Shown here: positions 21,291 through 31,174 of the stretch, one piece after another
Layout of the letters: each line of letters starts with the position of its first letter
Position numbering within the stretch: the first letter of the stretch is position 1
DNA from: Microvirga terrestris
GTDB lineage: Bacteria; Pseudomonadota; Alphaproteobacteria; Rhizobiales; Beijerinckiaceae
Direction of reading: 5' to 3'
NCBI RefSeq assembly: GCF_015694425.1
Contig: NZ_JADQDN010000004.1
Location: 62,001 to 126,000, forward strand
Length of the DNA: 64,000 nt
Notes under the pieces: model-generated
The model's input: only the letters and a program-made list of their open reading frames with translations
Databases searched by the model: none
Told to the model about the DNA's origin: nothing
Position numbers and translations under genes: made by a program

Positions 21291-21433
21291 ACAAAATAGG
21301 AACATAAACGCGCGCTGCCCTCCCCCCTTCGTGGGAGAGGGAACGCCCGCGCCCTATCCTGCCCACGATCCCGGATCTTCGCTGCGTTGCGTCCGGAATG
21401 ACGGGTGGGAGGATAGCACCGGTCCATAACGAA

Positions 21434-21458
21434 AAGGCCCCGGCTGTGCCGAGGCCTT
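21434..21458 (-). terminator. Terminator of the ugp operon
   Basis: An 11-base stem with one mismatch (21434-21444 paired with 21448-21458, loop TGT) is followed on the minus strand by TTTT. It lies about 30 bases beyond the ugpC stop and would end the ugpBAEC transcript. It also insulates the promoter of the ammonia-lyase leader. Confidence 0.75.
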
Positions 21459-21487
21459 ACATTTGCATTGGTAGAGGGAAATCGCGA

Positions 21488-22564
<1,077 letters not shown>

Positions 22565-22683
22565 CGTACTCTTCCTTTTAACCGTGGCCCGTTCGGCTCA
22601 AAGCGTCGGGCGAAAATCGTTGAAGCTTTTAAGAAAGAGCCCTCACGGCTTCCGACCGCGAGGGCTAAGCGCCGGTCGGCGCG

Positions 22684-23529
22684 TCATTTCTCCGTTTCGA
22701 CGAGACCCTTCACGAAGAGCCTCTGCATGAAGATCACCACGAGCACCGGCGGGAGCATGGCCAGCACGGCGGTGGTCATCGCAACATTCCACTCGGTCAA
22801 GGCATCCGTGGTGGTGATCATCATCTTGATGCCGATGACGATGGTCTGCATCGAGCTCTTGGTCGTGATCAGCAACGGCCAGAGATACTGGTTCCAGCCG
22901 TAGATGAACTGGATCACGAACAGCGCCGCGATCGTCGTCATGGAGAGCGGAAGCAGCGTGTCCTTGAAGAAGCGGAACGCGCCTGCGCCGTCGATCTTCG
23001 ACGCCTCAAGCAGTTCGTCCGGGATCGTCATGAAGAACTGCCGGAAGAGCAGCGTGCCGGTGGCGGACGCGATGAGCGGCATGACGAGACCCGTATAGGT
23101 ATCGAGCAGCCCCAGATCCGCGACGATCTTGTAGGTCGGGTAGATACGCACCTCGACGGGCAGCATCAGGGTGATGAAGATGATCCAGAACGCGGTCTTG
23201 CGGAACGGGAACTTGAAATACACCACCGCAAAGGCCGAGAGGATCGAAATCAGGATCTTTCCGATCGCGATCCCCAGCGCCATGATCATCGAATTGAGCA
23301 TCATGCCGCCGACGGGCTGGCGGGCATGCATGCCACCATAGAGCAGCGTCCGGGTGTAGTTCTCATCGGCCTGGTTACCGGGCACCAGCGGCATGTTGCC
23401 GTTGATGATGGTTGCCGTGTCGAAGGTGGATGCCATGACGGCCAGGTAGACGGGAAAGGCCACGATGACGACGCCAAGCGCGAGCGTCAGGTAGGCCATG
23501 AATTGGGCGAAGGGACGATTCTCGACCAT
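22684..23529 (-). CDS. ugpE: sn-glycerol-3-phosphate ABC transporter permease UgpE
   Basis: A 281-residue inner-membrane permease of the CUT1 (MalG-like) class, with about six helices. The EAA loop is seen as ELLEASKIDGAGAFRFFKDTLLPLS, where the ATPase docks. The N-terminus (ENRPFAQFMAYLTLALGVVI) begins at ATG 23529, which shares one base with the ugpA stop (TGATG), so the two are translationally coupled. An in-frame upstream extension exists, but it runs through ugpA in another frame and is not real. It partners with UgpA. Confidence 0.93.
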   Translation of the reverse strand: MVENRPFAQFMAYLTLALGVVIVAFPVYLAVMASTFDTATIINGNMPLVPGNQADENYTRTLLYGGMHARQPVGGMMLNSMIMALGIAIGKILISILSAFAVVYFKFPFRKTAFWIIFITLMLPVEVRIYPTYKIVADLGLLDTYTGLVMPLIASATGTLLFRQFFMTIPDELLEASKIDGAGAFRFFKDTLLPLSMTTIAALFVIQFIYGWNQYLWPLLITTKSSMQTIVIGIKMMITTTDALTEWNVAMTTAVLAMLPPVLVVIFMQRLFVKGLVETEK

Positions 23530-24410
23530 CAGTATTGGACCTTGCGCTCGACATAACGGAACTGGATGGCAGTCAGCGCGATCACGATGATCATCAGGAT
23601 CACCGACTGGGCAGCCGAGCCGCCGAGATCGCCGCCGAGACGGCCGTCCGCATAAACCTTGTAGACAAGGGTCGTGGTCTGCCCGGCCGGCCCGCCGCCC
23701 GTCACGGCATCGATGATGCCGAACGTGTCGAAGAACACGTAGACGACGTTGACCACGAGCAGGAAGAACGTGGTGGGCGACAGGAGCGGGAAGATCACCG
23801 TCCAGAAGCGGCGCAGGGGACCGGCGCCGTCGATGGCGGCCGCCTCGATCACGCTCTTCGGGATCGCCTGCAGACCCGCCAGGAAGAACAGGAAGTTGTA
23901 GCTGATCTGCTTCCAGGTGGCCGAGAGCACCAGAAGCGTCATGGCGTGGTTGGCATTCAGCATCGGGTTCCAGTCGATGCCGATCGCCTTGATCGGCTTC
24001 GAGAGCGTGCCGAGCGTCGGGTGGAACATGAAGAGCCACAGCACGCCCGCGATGGCGGGAGCCACCGCATAGGGCCAGATCAGAAAGGTCTTGAAGGCTT
24101 GCCCGCCGCGAATGTTCTTGTCGGCCTGGGTGGCCAGCAGGAGCGCGCAGGCGAGAGAGAAGAAAGCCACCAGCGACGAGAAGATCGCCGTCGTGACCAT
24201 GGCCCGGTAATATTCTGGCTGCTCGAACAGCGAGACGTAATTCTCGAAGCCGACGAATTCGGACGCGAGGCCAAAGGCGTCTTCCCGCAGGAAGGACTGC
24301 CAGATGGCCTGGGAGGCCGGCCAGTAGAAGAAGATGACGGTGATCGCCATCTGCGGAAGGATCAGCAGGAGCGGTAGCGTCCAACCTGAAATGTGAGCTC
24401 GTTTTTCCAT
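23529..24410 (-). CDS. ugpA: sn-glycerol-3-phosphate ABC transporter permease UgpA
   Basis: A 293-residue permease of the MalF-like half of the transporter with six predicted helices. The EAA loop is present as [27 protein letters not shown]. The N-terminal [23 protein letters not shown] is the first membrane helix and matches UgpA closely. It follows ugpB after a 129-base gap containing a 13-base-pair hairpin, which may limit permease expression relative to the binding protein. It is coupled to ugpE by a one-base overlap. Confidence 0.93.
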   Translation of the reverse strand: MEKRAHISGWTLPLLLILPQMAITVIFFYWPASQAIWQSFLREDAFGLASEFVGFENYVSLFEQPEYYRAMVTTAIFSSLVAFFSLACALLLATQADKNIRGGQAFKTFLIWPYAVAPAIAGVLWLFMFHPTLGTLSKPIKAIGIDWNPMLNANHAMTLLVLSATWKQISYNFLFFLAGLQAIPKSVIEAAAIDGAGPLRRFWTVIFPLLSPTTFFLLVVNVVYVFFDTFGIIDAVTGGGPAGQTTTLVYKVYADGRLGGDLGGSAAQSVILMIIVIALTAIQFRYVERKVQY

Positions 24411-24479
24411 CGCGTTTGCGGCTGTCCGAGGATGGGGCAGATGACGGCAGCAACCGGTCTGCGAGGGTGATCTATAAGA

Positions 24480-24515
24480 TCATCCCGGGAAGCGTCTTCA
24501 AGCTTCCCGGGATGA
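24480..24515 (-). other. Intercistronic hairpin between ugpB and ugpA (attenuator or mRNA stabiliser)
   Basis: A perfect 14-base-pair stem (24480-24493 with 24502-24515) has an 8-base loop and core CATCCCGGGAAGC. It lies 25 bases after the ugpB stop and has no T-run on either side. In many binding-protein-dependent operons such a stem protects the binding-protein mRNA from 3' decay or partly stops transcription, giving more binding protein than permease. That role here is inferred. Confidence 0.6.
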
Positions 24516-24539
24516 GTTCGTGGTGAGTATCAGGTCAGC

Positions 24540-25847
24540 TTAGCGAACGGTACGCTCGAACTGACGCAGGATCTGGTTGGAGCGGGTCACGGCCGTATCG
24601 AGAGCGTCCTTGGCGGGCTTCTGACCGGCAAGAGCAGCCTCGATCTCCTCGGAGATCACGTCGCGGATCTGCACCATGTTGCCGAAGCGCAGACCACGGG
24701 AGTTCTCGGTCGGCTCCTTGTTGGTCAGCTCGATCAGCGCCATCTGGAGAGCGGGGTTCTTCTCATAGAAGCCCGAAGCCTTGGTCTTCTCGTAGGCCGC
24801 CTTGGTGATCGGGAGATAGCCCGATTCCTGGTGCAGCTTCGCCTGACGGTCCGTGTCGGACAGGAAGGTGAAGAACTTCGCCACGCCCTTGTACTCGTCG
24901 GCCTTCTTGCCGCCCATGACCCACAGGGAAGCACCACCGATGATGGAGTTCTGCGGAGCGCCCTGGACGTCCGGGTAATACGGCATCGGCGCATTGGCCC
25001 AATCGAACTTCGCGTTGGCCTTCACGTTGCCGTAGAAGCCCGAAGAGGTCAGGAAGATCGCGCATTCACCGGAGGTGAAGCGGCCCTCAGACTTCGAGTC
25101 GCGGCCCGAATAGTCGTAGGTCTTGTCCTTCTGCAGGTCCACGAGGTTCTGCAGGTGCTTCACGTGCTGCGGAGAGTTGAACTTCATCTCCGTGTCGAAG
25201 CCGTCGAGACCGTTGGCCTTGGTGGCCATCGGGATGTTGTGCCAGGCCGAGAACTGCTCGACATTGGCCCAGGACGCCCAGGCGTTCGAGAAGCCGCAGG
25301 TGTCGTGGCCGGCGGCCTTGAGCTTCTTGGCGGCGTCGAACACCTGAGGCCAGGTCTTCGGGATCTCGGCGACGCCGGCCTTCTTCAGCTCGTCCTTATT
25401 GATCCACATGACCATCGAGGAGGAGTTGAAGGGCATGGAGAGCATCTCGCCCTTGGCCGTGGAATAGTAGCCGGTGATGGCCGGGAGGTAGGCATTCGGA
25501 TCGAACTTCTCGCCCGCTTCCTTCATCATCTCCTGGACCGGCTTGATCGCGCCGCGGGCGCCCATCATGGTCGCCGTTCCGACTTCGAACACCTGCAGGA
25601 TGTGGGGAGCGTTGCCCGCGCGGAACGCGGCGATGCCGGCGTTCAGGGTGTCGGCGTACTGGCCCTTGTAGCTGACGACGACCTTGTAGTCCTTCTGGGA
25701 AGCGTTGAAATCTTCAGCCAGCTTGTTCACGACGTCGTTGTTGGCGCCGGTCATGGCATGCCACCACTGAATCTCCGTCTGGGCGAAAGCGGAGGTGCTC
25801 GTCGCAAGGCCGAGGGCCAGGGCGCCGAGGAGCGACTTCTTCATCAT
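24540..25847 (-). CDS. ugpB: sn-glycerol-3-phosphate-binding periplasmic protein UgpB
   Basis: A 435-residue periplasmic binding protein with a signal peptide (KKSLLGALALGLATSTSAFA). It closely follows E. coli UgpB in remembered motifs: YKGQYADTLNAGIAAFR, GNAPHILQVFEVGTATMM, IIGGASLWVMGG, GYLPITKAAYEKTK and the end ALDTAVTRSNQILRQFE. It captures glycerol-3-phosphate and glycerophosphodiesters from phospholipid breakdown and delivers them to UgpAE. It is the first gene of ugpBAEC. A tandem Pho box lies about 70-95 bases before the start codon. Confidence 0.95.
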   Translation of the reverse strand: MMKKSLLGALALGLATSTSAFAQTEIQWWHAMTGANNDVVNKLAEDFNASQKDYKVVVSYKGQYADTLNAGIAAFRAGNAPHILQVFEVGTATMMGARGAIKPVQEMMKEAGEKFDPNAYLPAITGYYSTAKGEMLSMPFNSSSMVMWINKDELKKAGVAEIPKTWPQVFDAAKKLKAAGHDTCGFSNAWASWANVEQFSAWHNIPMATKANGLDGFDTEMKFNSPQHVKHLQNLVDLQKDKTYDYSGRDSKSEGRFTSGECAIFLTSSGFYGNVKANAKFDWANAPMPYYPDVQGAPQNSIIGGASLWVMGGKKADEYKGVAKFFTFLSDTDRQAKLHQESGYLPITKAAYEKTKASGFYEKNPALQMALIELTNKEPTENSRGLRFGNMVQIRDVISEEIEAALAGQKPAKDALDTAVTRSNQILRQFERTVR

Positions 25848-25914
25848 TCTAATCTCTCCCGTATCATCCCGTCTGGGACGTTCTTGTCGTTCACCATCCT
25901 GGCGTTAAGCCCGG

Positions 25915-25943
25915 ATGACGGTTCTATGACGAAACCATGACAA
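25915..25943 (-). promoter_or_regulatory. Pho box (PhoB-binding site), three 11-base repeats
   Basis: On the minus strand the sequence reads TTGTCAT, four bases, TCGTCAT, four bases, CCGTCAT. These are three 7-base direct repeats with exact 11-base periodicity, close to the CTGTCAT-N4-CTGTCAT Pho box of enterics and rhizobia. It lies 68-96 bases upstream of the ugpB ATG. It predicts PhoB-dependent induction of ugpBAEC under phosphate limitation. Confidence 0.75.
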
Positions 25944-26054
25944 TCATAGCCGGCTTCAAAATGGAAGCCCTTTCATACAAAAGGCTTAATGGCCGATCTT
26001 GGGAACAGGCCGAAGCGCCTCTTCGTTGAGGGAGTAACCGAACGGAAGAACCGC

Positions 26055-26246
26055 ATGTCCCAGATGATCACAGCCCTGTTCAGGGATCCCGCCCAGGCCC
26101 GCCAGGCACTCCAGTCCCTGCTCGAGATGGGAATCGCCCAGCACAGGATCGTCGCCGTCGGCACCGAAGATGCCCGCGAGATCTCCTCGATCTCCGGCTT
26201 TCGCACCCTCTCGGCCCGGGACGATTCCGTGGAAGCCCTCCGCTGA
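26055..26246 (+). CDS. Small protein related to general-stress (YsnF/17M-type) N-terminal domain
   Basis: A 63-residue cytoplasmic protein. The start ATG is chosen behind GGAAGAA; an in-frame upstream ATG at 25989 would add a non-conserved Arg-rich tail. The pattern MITALFRDPAQARQALQSLL, then GIAQHRIVAVG, is that of the short beta-alpha-beta domain found at the N-terminus of YsnF/general stress protein 17M proteins (a fold with two repeats of strand-helix-strand). Only half of such a protein is present. It stands alone, divergent from ugpB. The assignment is from pattern memory and tentative. Confidence 0.6.
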   Translation: MSQMITALFRDPAQARQALQSLLEMGIAQHRIVAVGTEDAREISSISGFRTLSARDDSVEALR

Positions 26247-26314
26247 CCAGGCCGGATGCAGCGTCACATGAGCCGCGGCGGCCGAATACGGGGCTACCGC
26301 ACCTCTGACGAGAT

Positions 26315-26343
26315 GGGGTTTTAAGGCTTGCCAACAAAACCCC
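26315..26343. terminator. Possible bidirectional hairpin between convergent genes
   Basis: GGGGTTTT (26315-26322) and AAAACCCC (26336-26343) form a perfect 8-base stem with a 13-base loop. It lies between the convergent small stress-type gene and the FAD oxidoreductase gene. A CCTGAGGAG sequence that recurs near 56730 follows. The position suits a shared terminator, but there is no classical U-run. Confidence 0.35.
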
Positions 26344-26393
26344 CCTCATCCTGAGGAGCAGCGGTGAGGTTTATGGTGTGCCTGTCAGGCGCT

Positions 26394-27602
26394 CTAGATC
26401 ACATTCCGCTCCAGCAACGGCTGGTTGGCGAGCACCCGGTCGTAGCCGAGCTCCGACAGGTCGAGGGTGCGATAGCCGCCGTGCACGATCAGCTCGGCGA
26501 GCCCGCGGCCGACGGCCGGAGCCTGCTGCAGGCCGTGGCCCGAGAAGCCGTTGCAGAGATAGACGTTCCTGAGTTCGCCCGCCTGGCCGATGATGGCGTT
26601 GTGGTCGAGGAGGCACATGTCGTAAGGCCCTGACCAGGCGCGGCCGGGCCTGATCGCCTCGAAGGCAGGCACGCGATGGGCGAGCGACGGCCAGATGAAC
26701 TCCTCGAAGAAGGAATGGTCGATCTCCTGGCTGGCCGGATCATCGTCGTGCCAATCCGGGTCCATGTCCGCCTCCGGCGAGGCGCCGCAGATGAAGTGCC
26801 CCTCGCCTTCCGGGCGTACATAGGCGCCGGACGTGTCGATGAGCAGCGGGCAGTTCTCCACCGGCTCCTTGCAGGCGAAAGTGAAGACGTAGCGGCGCTT
26901 GGCCTGGACCGGAATGTCGAGGCCTGTCATGGCGGCGATCGCCCGCCCGCCGGAGCCCGCGCAATTGACCAGCGTGCCGCAGGCGATGCGCGTGCCGTCC
27001 TTGAGGCGCACCGCCGTGACCGCGCCACCCTCACGCTCGATCTCGGCCACCTCTCCCTTCACGTATTCCGCGCCCAGCGAGCGCGCCTTCTTGCGGAAGG
27101 CCTGGAGCAGACCCCAGCCGTCGAACCAGCCCTCGCCCGAGCGGCCCCAGGTGCCGGCCGCGAGATCCTCCACATTGAGCCAGGGGAAGCGGCTCTTCAA
27201 CTCCTCCGGCTTCAGGAAAAGGATATCCGCGCCTTCCGCCGCCTGCAGCGCCTGGTTCTCGCGCAGAACCTGTTCGCCCGCGTCCGACGCGCAATAGAGA
27301 TAGCCGCCTTCTCGCAGTCCGATTTCCGGCCGGTCGCCATCGACAGCCAGGTAATCGCCGATGCTGCGCAGGAATTGGATGCCATAGAGCGAGATGCGGA
27401 TGTTCACCGCGCTGGAATATTGCTGCCGGATCGAGGCGGCCGAAAGCGCAGAGGCCGAGAGCTGATAGGTCGGGTCCTTCTCGACCACGATGACGCGCCC
27501 CTTGAAGCCGGAATCGGCCAGCAGGTGATAGGCCGCGGAGGAGCCCATGACGGCGCCGCCGACGATCACGACATCGGCCCGAAGAGAAGTTGCAGAGGTC
27601 AT
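26394..27602 (-). CDS. FAD-dependent amino-acid oxidase/dehydrogenase (DAO family, FOXRED1-like)
   Basis: A 402-residue flavoprotein of the DAO superfamily (sarcosine, dimethylglycine and D-amino-acid oxidases). The FAD-binding start is DVVIVGGAVMGSSAAYHLL. The segment RSGEGWFDGWGLLQAFRKKA and the end GFSGHGLQQAPAVGRGLAEL resemble the FOXRED1 branch. It starts in an ATGA overlap with the Lrp gene, so the two are coupled, and both are divergent from the lysine-dehydrogenase-like gene. It may oxidise an imino- or amino-acid intermediate of lysine breakdown such as pipecolate or aminoadipate. Substrate is inference. Confidence 0.88.
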   Translation of the reverse strand: MTSATSLRADVVIVGGAVMGSSAAYHLLADSGFKGRVIVVEKDPTYQLSASALSAASIRQQYSSAVNIRISLYGIQFLRSIGDYLAVDGDRPEIGLREGGYLYCASDAGEQVLRENQALQAAEGADILFLKPEELKSRFPWLNVEDLAAGTWGRSGEGWFDGWGLLQAFRKKARSLGAEYVKGEVAEIEREGGAVTAVRLKDGTRIACGTLVNCAGSGGRAIAAMTGLDIPVQAKRRYVFTFACKEPVENCPLLIDTSGAYVRPEGEGHFICGASPEADMDPDWHDDDPASQEIDHSFFEEFIWPSLAHRVPAFEAIRPGRAWSGPYDMCLLDHNAIIGQAGELRNVYLCNGFSGHGLQQAPAVGRGLAELIVHGGYRTLDLSELGYDRVLANQPLLERNVI

Positions 27603-28030
27603 CGTTCGAACTTCGTTGAGAGGATGATGGAGGATTGCGTGCGCTCGACTCCTTCGACTGCGCCAATCCGGTCGATGGCCGCGTCGAGGGAGGGAACGTC
27701 TTGAGCCTCTACCACCGCCAGAAGATCGAAGACACCCGCGACGGAATGAAGCGCGCGCAATTCAGGCATGCGCTGAAGCGCCGACACGACGCCGCCCGAG
27801 GCCTTGGGCGCCACCACGATGGTCACATGCGCCCGCACCATGCGGCTGGTGACCTCCTCGGCGAGGCGCAGGGTATAGCCCGCGATGACGCCCCGGCGCT
27901 CCAGGCTCTCGACCCGCGCCTGAACGGTGGTGCGGGAGAGATTGAGGCGGCGGGCCGCCTCCGCATGGCCGATACGGGCATTCTCCCGCAGGAGGGCAAT
28001 CAGGGCACGATCGGTGGCGTCAAGCATCAC
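27599..28030 (-). CDS. Lrp/AsnC family transcriptional regulator
   Basis: A 143-residue regulator with an N-terminal winged helix-turn-helix (LIALLRENARIGHAEAARRL, then LSRTTVQARVESLERRGVI) and a C-terminal RAM/ligand-binding domain (LHSVAGVFDLLAVVEA). Such proteins sense amino acids and form octamers. It is translated ahead of the oxidase by a 4-base overlap and is divergent, over a 111-base gap, from the lysine-dehydrogenase/AASA-dehydrogenase genes. It is therefore the likely lysine-responsive regulator of both transcription units. That role is inferred from position. Confidence 0.93.
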   Translation of the reverse strand: MMLDATDRALIALLRENARIGHAEAARRLNLSRTTVQARVESLERRGVIAGYTLRLAEEVTSRMVRAHVTIVVAPKASGGVVSALQRMPELRALHSVAGVFDLLAVVEAQDVPSLDAAIDRIGAVEGVERTQSSIILSTKFER

Positions 28031-28141
28031 TATGACCAGTCAAAGCGGCATTTCGCCGAAACCTAATCGGCTTTCCGTCAGCTTGTCTATGGCGCTTTGC
28101 AGCGATCTGCCTTTTTCTGCTCCCATCACAGGGAGGTTTGA

Positions 28142-29275
28142 ATGCACTCGATTCTCGTCATCGGCGCCGGCAAGATCGGCTCCACCATTGTCGACATGCT
28201 CCACGAGACCGGCGATTACCGCGTTACCGTCGCGGACGCTTCGCCTGAGGCGCTGGAGGCGGTCGCCAAGGATGGGGTCAAGACGATCCAGCTCGACTTC
28301 AGTGACGCGGTCGCCCTGCAGAATGCCTTGAAGGGTCACTACGCGGTTCTGAGCGCAGCGCCCTACCACCTGACGAGCCACGTGGCCAAGGCCGCGCGCC
28401 TGGCGGACGTCAACTATTTCGACCTCACCGAGGATGTGGCCACGACCCGCATGGTGAAGGAGCTGGCCGAGGGCGCCTCCACGGCCTTCATTCCGCAATG
28501 CGGCCTCGCCCCCGGCTTCATCTCCATCGTGGCGCACGACATTGCCAGCCGCTTCGACAAGCTCGACACGGTGCGCCTGCGCGTCGGTGCCCTGCCGCAA
28601 TACCCGTCGAACGCCCTGTCCTATAACCTCACCTGGAGCACGGACGGCGTCATCAACGAGTATATCGAGCGCTGCGAGGCCGTGGTCGACGGCAAGCTGC
28701 GTGAGGTTCCGGCCATGGAGGAGCTTGAGGAGTTCTCCCTCGACGGCACGCGCTATGAGGCCTTCAATACCTCCGGGGGCCTCGGCACCCTGTGCGAGAC
28801 GCTCGAAGGCAAGGTGCGAAACCTGAACTACAAGACCATCCGCTACCCGGGCCATTGCGGCCTGATGCGGGTGCTGCTGAACGACCTCGGCTTACGCAAC
28901 CGCCGCGAGGTCCTCAAGGACATCCTGGAGAACGCGGTGCCGGCCACCATGCAGGACATGGTCATCGTGTTCGTGACCGTCACCGGTGAGCGTGGCGGAC
29001 GCTACGTTCAGGAAACCTATGCCCGAAGCGTCTATGGCCAGAAGGTCGCCGGCACCCAGCGCACCGCCATTCAGGTGACGACGGCTGCCGGCATCTGCGC
29101 CATGCTCGACCTGCTGGTCGCCGGCAAGCTGCCGAAACAGGGTTTCGTGCGTCAGGAGGAGATCGACCTCGACAGCTTCCTGGCCAACCGCTTCGGCCGC
29201 GTCTATGCGGGCGAGCGCCTGGACGAAGGCCACGAGCCGGCAGTAAAGAACATCCGCCTCGACGCGGTGGCGTGA
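28142..29275 (+). CDS. Lysine 6-dehydrogenase-like saccharopine dehydrogenase family protein
   Basis: A 377-residue NAD(P)-dependent enzyme. The Rossmann motif GAGKIG is at 8-13 (SILVIGAGKIGSTIVDML), and the C-terminal saccharopine-reductase domain begins around 130 (CGLAPGFISIVAHDIA). A length of 377-385 and single-domain layout fit lysine 6-dehydrogenase, which converts L-lysine to aminoadipate semialdehyde (cyclising to piperideine-6-carboxylate), better than the bifunctional LKR/SDH. The next gene encodes an ALDH7-type semialdehyde dehydrogenase, which oxidises that product. GGGAGG precedes the ATG. The alternative is a saccharopine dehydrogenase working with a separate LKR. Confidence 0.82.
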   Translation: MHSILVIGAGKIGSTIVDMLHETGDYRVTVADASPEALEAVAKDGVKTIQLDFSDAVALQNALKGHYAVLSAAPYHLTSHVAKAARLADVNYFDLTEDVATTRMVKELAEGASTAFIPQCGLAPGFISIVAHDIASRFDKLDTVRLRVGALPQYPSNALSYNLTWSTDGVINEYIERCEAVVDGKLREVPAMEELEEFSLDGTRYEAFNTSGGLGTLCETLEGKVRNLNYKTIRYPGHCGLMRVLLNDLGLRNRREVLKDILENAVPATMQDMVIVFVTVTGERGGRYVQETYARSVYGQKVAGTQRTAIQVTTAAGICAMLDLLVAGKLPKQGFVRQEEIDLDSFLANRFGRVYAGERLDEGHEPAVKNIRLDAVA

Positions 29276-29594
29276 GGGACGAGGCGAGACATCCTCTCGG
29301 CCGCAGCAACCCTCGACGTCATGGCCGGCCTTGTGCCGGCCATCCCGATGGGAAAAGCTCTGCGCCTCAGATAATCGAGATCACCGGCACAAGGCCGGTG
29401 ATGACAAGGTTGGGTGAAAACCTAACCTCCGGCTTCTTGACCAAACCGCATGACCCTATTCGGGAAAAGCAGTTCCCTGCCTGTCCCGAAATGCTTTAAG
29501 ACGGTGGCCTGACAGCCGCCGTCGTTTCGTTCCAAGGACAAGCGCCGGCCAGGGCTTCATGACAAGCCCTAAGCCCGCATCGAGGGAGATGACC
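29276..29594. other. Intergenic region with an inverted-repeat element
   Basis: This stretch contains no gene. Positions 29311-29411 hold a dispersed element of the GTCATGGCCGG...CCGGCCATCC type, followed by CACCGGCACAAGGCCGGTGATGAC. A second copy with the same order lies at 34729-34823. The remaining part is the leader of the aldehyde dehydrogenase gene, ending in GAGGGAG. Confidence 0.6.
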
Positions 29595-31145
29595 ATGACC
29601 GCGAGCCTGAAACCCGTATCCTCCGCGCCTGCCTCCGTGGCGGACGAGGCCCGCGCCATTCTCGCGCGCCTCGGCGTGCCGGACAGCGCCTTTGCCACCG
29701 GCGGTCGCCCGGCCCGCTCCCCGATCACCGGCGAGGTGATCGCCCATGTGCGGGAAACCACGCCGGACGAGGCCAAGGCCGCCATCGGCCGGGCCGACGC
29801 CGCCTTCAAGGTCTGGCGCAAGATCCCGGCGCCGCGGCGCGGCGAGTTCATCCGCCTGCTCGGCGAGGAGCTGCGCGCGTCGAAGGACGACCTCGGCCGC
29901 CTCGTGACCCTGGAGGCCGGCAAGATCGTCTCCGAGGGCCTCGGCGAGGTGCAGGAGATGATCGACATCTGCGATTTCGCCGTCGGCCTCTCGCGCCAGC
30001 TCTACGGCCTGACCATCGCCACCGAGCGCGCCGATCACCGCATGATGGAAACCTGGCATCCGCTCGGTGTCTGCGGCGTCATCTCCGCATTCAACTTCCC
30101 CGTGGCCGTGTGGTCGTGGAACGCGGCGCTCGCACTCGTCTGCGGTGACAGCGTGGTGTGGAAGCCCTCCGAGAAGACCCTGCTCACGGCGCTCGCCACG
30201 CACGCCATCGTGGAGCGTGCGGCCAAGCGCTTCGGCGGCGTGCCGGAGGGCCTGTGCGAGGTGCTGCTCGGCGGCCGCGAGGTCGGCGAGATCCTCGTGG
30301 AAGACCACCGTGTGCCGATCCTCTCCGCCACCGGTTCCACGGCCATGGGCCGTCAGGTCGGCCCGAAGTTGGCTGAACGCTTTGCCCGCGCAATCCTGGA
30401 ACTCGGCGGCAACAACGCCGCGATCGTCGCCCCCTCCGCCGATCTCGACCTCGCGCTTCGCGGCATCGCGTTCGCCGCCATGGGCACGGCGGGCCAGCGC
30501 TGCACGACGCTTCGTCGCCTCTTCGTGCATGAGAGCGTCTATGACAGCCTCGTGCCGCGTCTCGCCAAGGTCTATGGCAGCGTGAAGATCGGCGATCCGC
30601 GCGAGCAAGGCACGCTTGTCGGCCCGCTGATCGACAAGGCCGCTTTCGACGGCATGGAGCGTGCTCTCGATGAGGCCCGCGCAGCCGGCGGCAAGGTGCA
30701 TGGCGGTGGACGCTACACGGATGTGGCAGGCGACGGAATCTATGCCCGTCCCGCCCTCGTCGAGATGCCTGGCCAGACCGGCCCGGTGACCCGCGAGACC
30801 TTCGCGCCGATCCTCTACGTGATGCGCTATTCGAGCTTCGACGAGGTAATCGAACTGCACAACGCGGTGGGCGCCGGCCTCTCCTCCTCGATCTTCACCC
30901 TCAATATGCGCGAGGCCGAGGCCTTCATTTCGGCCACGGGCTCCGATTGCGGCATCGCCAACGTGAATATCGGCCCCTCGGGCGCCGAGATCGGTGGAGC
31001 CTTCGGCGGCGAGAAGGAGACTGGCGGCGGACGTGAATCCGGCTCGGATGCCTGGAAGGCGTATATGCGCCGCGCCACCAACACGGTGAACTACGGCAAC
31101 ACGCTTCCGCTCGCTCAGGGCGTGAAGTTCGACGTGGACGCCTGA
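29595..31145 (+). CDS. amaB: L-aminoadipate-semialdehyde dehydrogenase (ALDH7/antiquitin type)
   Basis: A 516-residue NAD-dependent aldehyde dehydrogenase. The catalytic Cys lies in GQRCTTLRR and the general-base Glu in ILELGGNNA; the ELGGNNA form (two Asn) and NFPVAVWSWN are typical of ALDH7. It oxidises 2-aminoadipate-6-semialdehyde to 2-aminoadipate in lysine degradation. ATG 29595 is chosen for its spacing behind GAGGGAG; upstream in-frame ATGs at 29559 and 29589 fit less well. It follows the lysine-dehydrogenase-like gene on the same strand, after a repeat-containing gap of 319 bases. Confidence 0.88.
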   Translation: MTASLKPVSSAPASVADEARAILARLGVPDSAFATGGRPARSPITGEVIAHVRETTPDEAKAAIGRADAAFKVWRKIPAPRRGEFIRLLGEELRASKDDLGRLVTLEAGKIVSEGLGEVQEMIDICDFAVGLSRQLYGLTIATERADHRMMETWHPLGVCGVISAFNFPVAVWSWNAALALVCGDSVVWKPSEKTLLTALATHAIVERAAKRFGGVPEGLCEVLLGGREVGEILVEDHRVPILSATGSTAMGRQVGPKLAERFARAILELGGNNAAIVAPSADLDLALRGIAFAAMGTAGQRCTTLRRLFVHESVYDSLVPRLAKVYGSVKIGDPREQGTLVGPLIDKAAFDGMERALDEARAAGGKVHGGGRYTDVAGDGIYARPALVEMPGQTGPVTRETFAPILYVMRYSSFDEVIELHNAVGAGLSSSIFTLNMREAEAFISATGSDCGIANVNIGPSGAEIGGAFGGEKETGGGRESGSDAWKAYMRRATNTVNYGNTLPLAQGVKFDVDA

Positions 31146-31174
31146 TCGTCTGACACCATCCAGCGGAGGGCACA

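Noticed and set aside
20918..21427. Minus-strand frame of 169 codons in the ammonia-lyase leader
   Set aside because: It begins upstream of the likely promoter, has no ribosome site or domain, and runs through several perfect stems. The region is better explained as non-coding.
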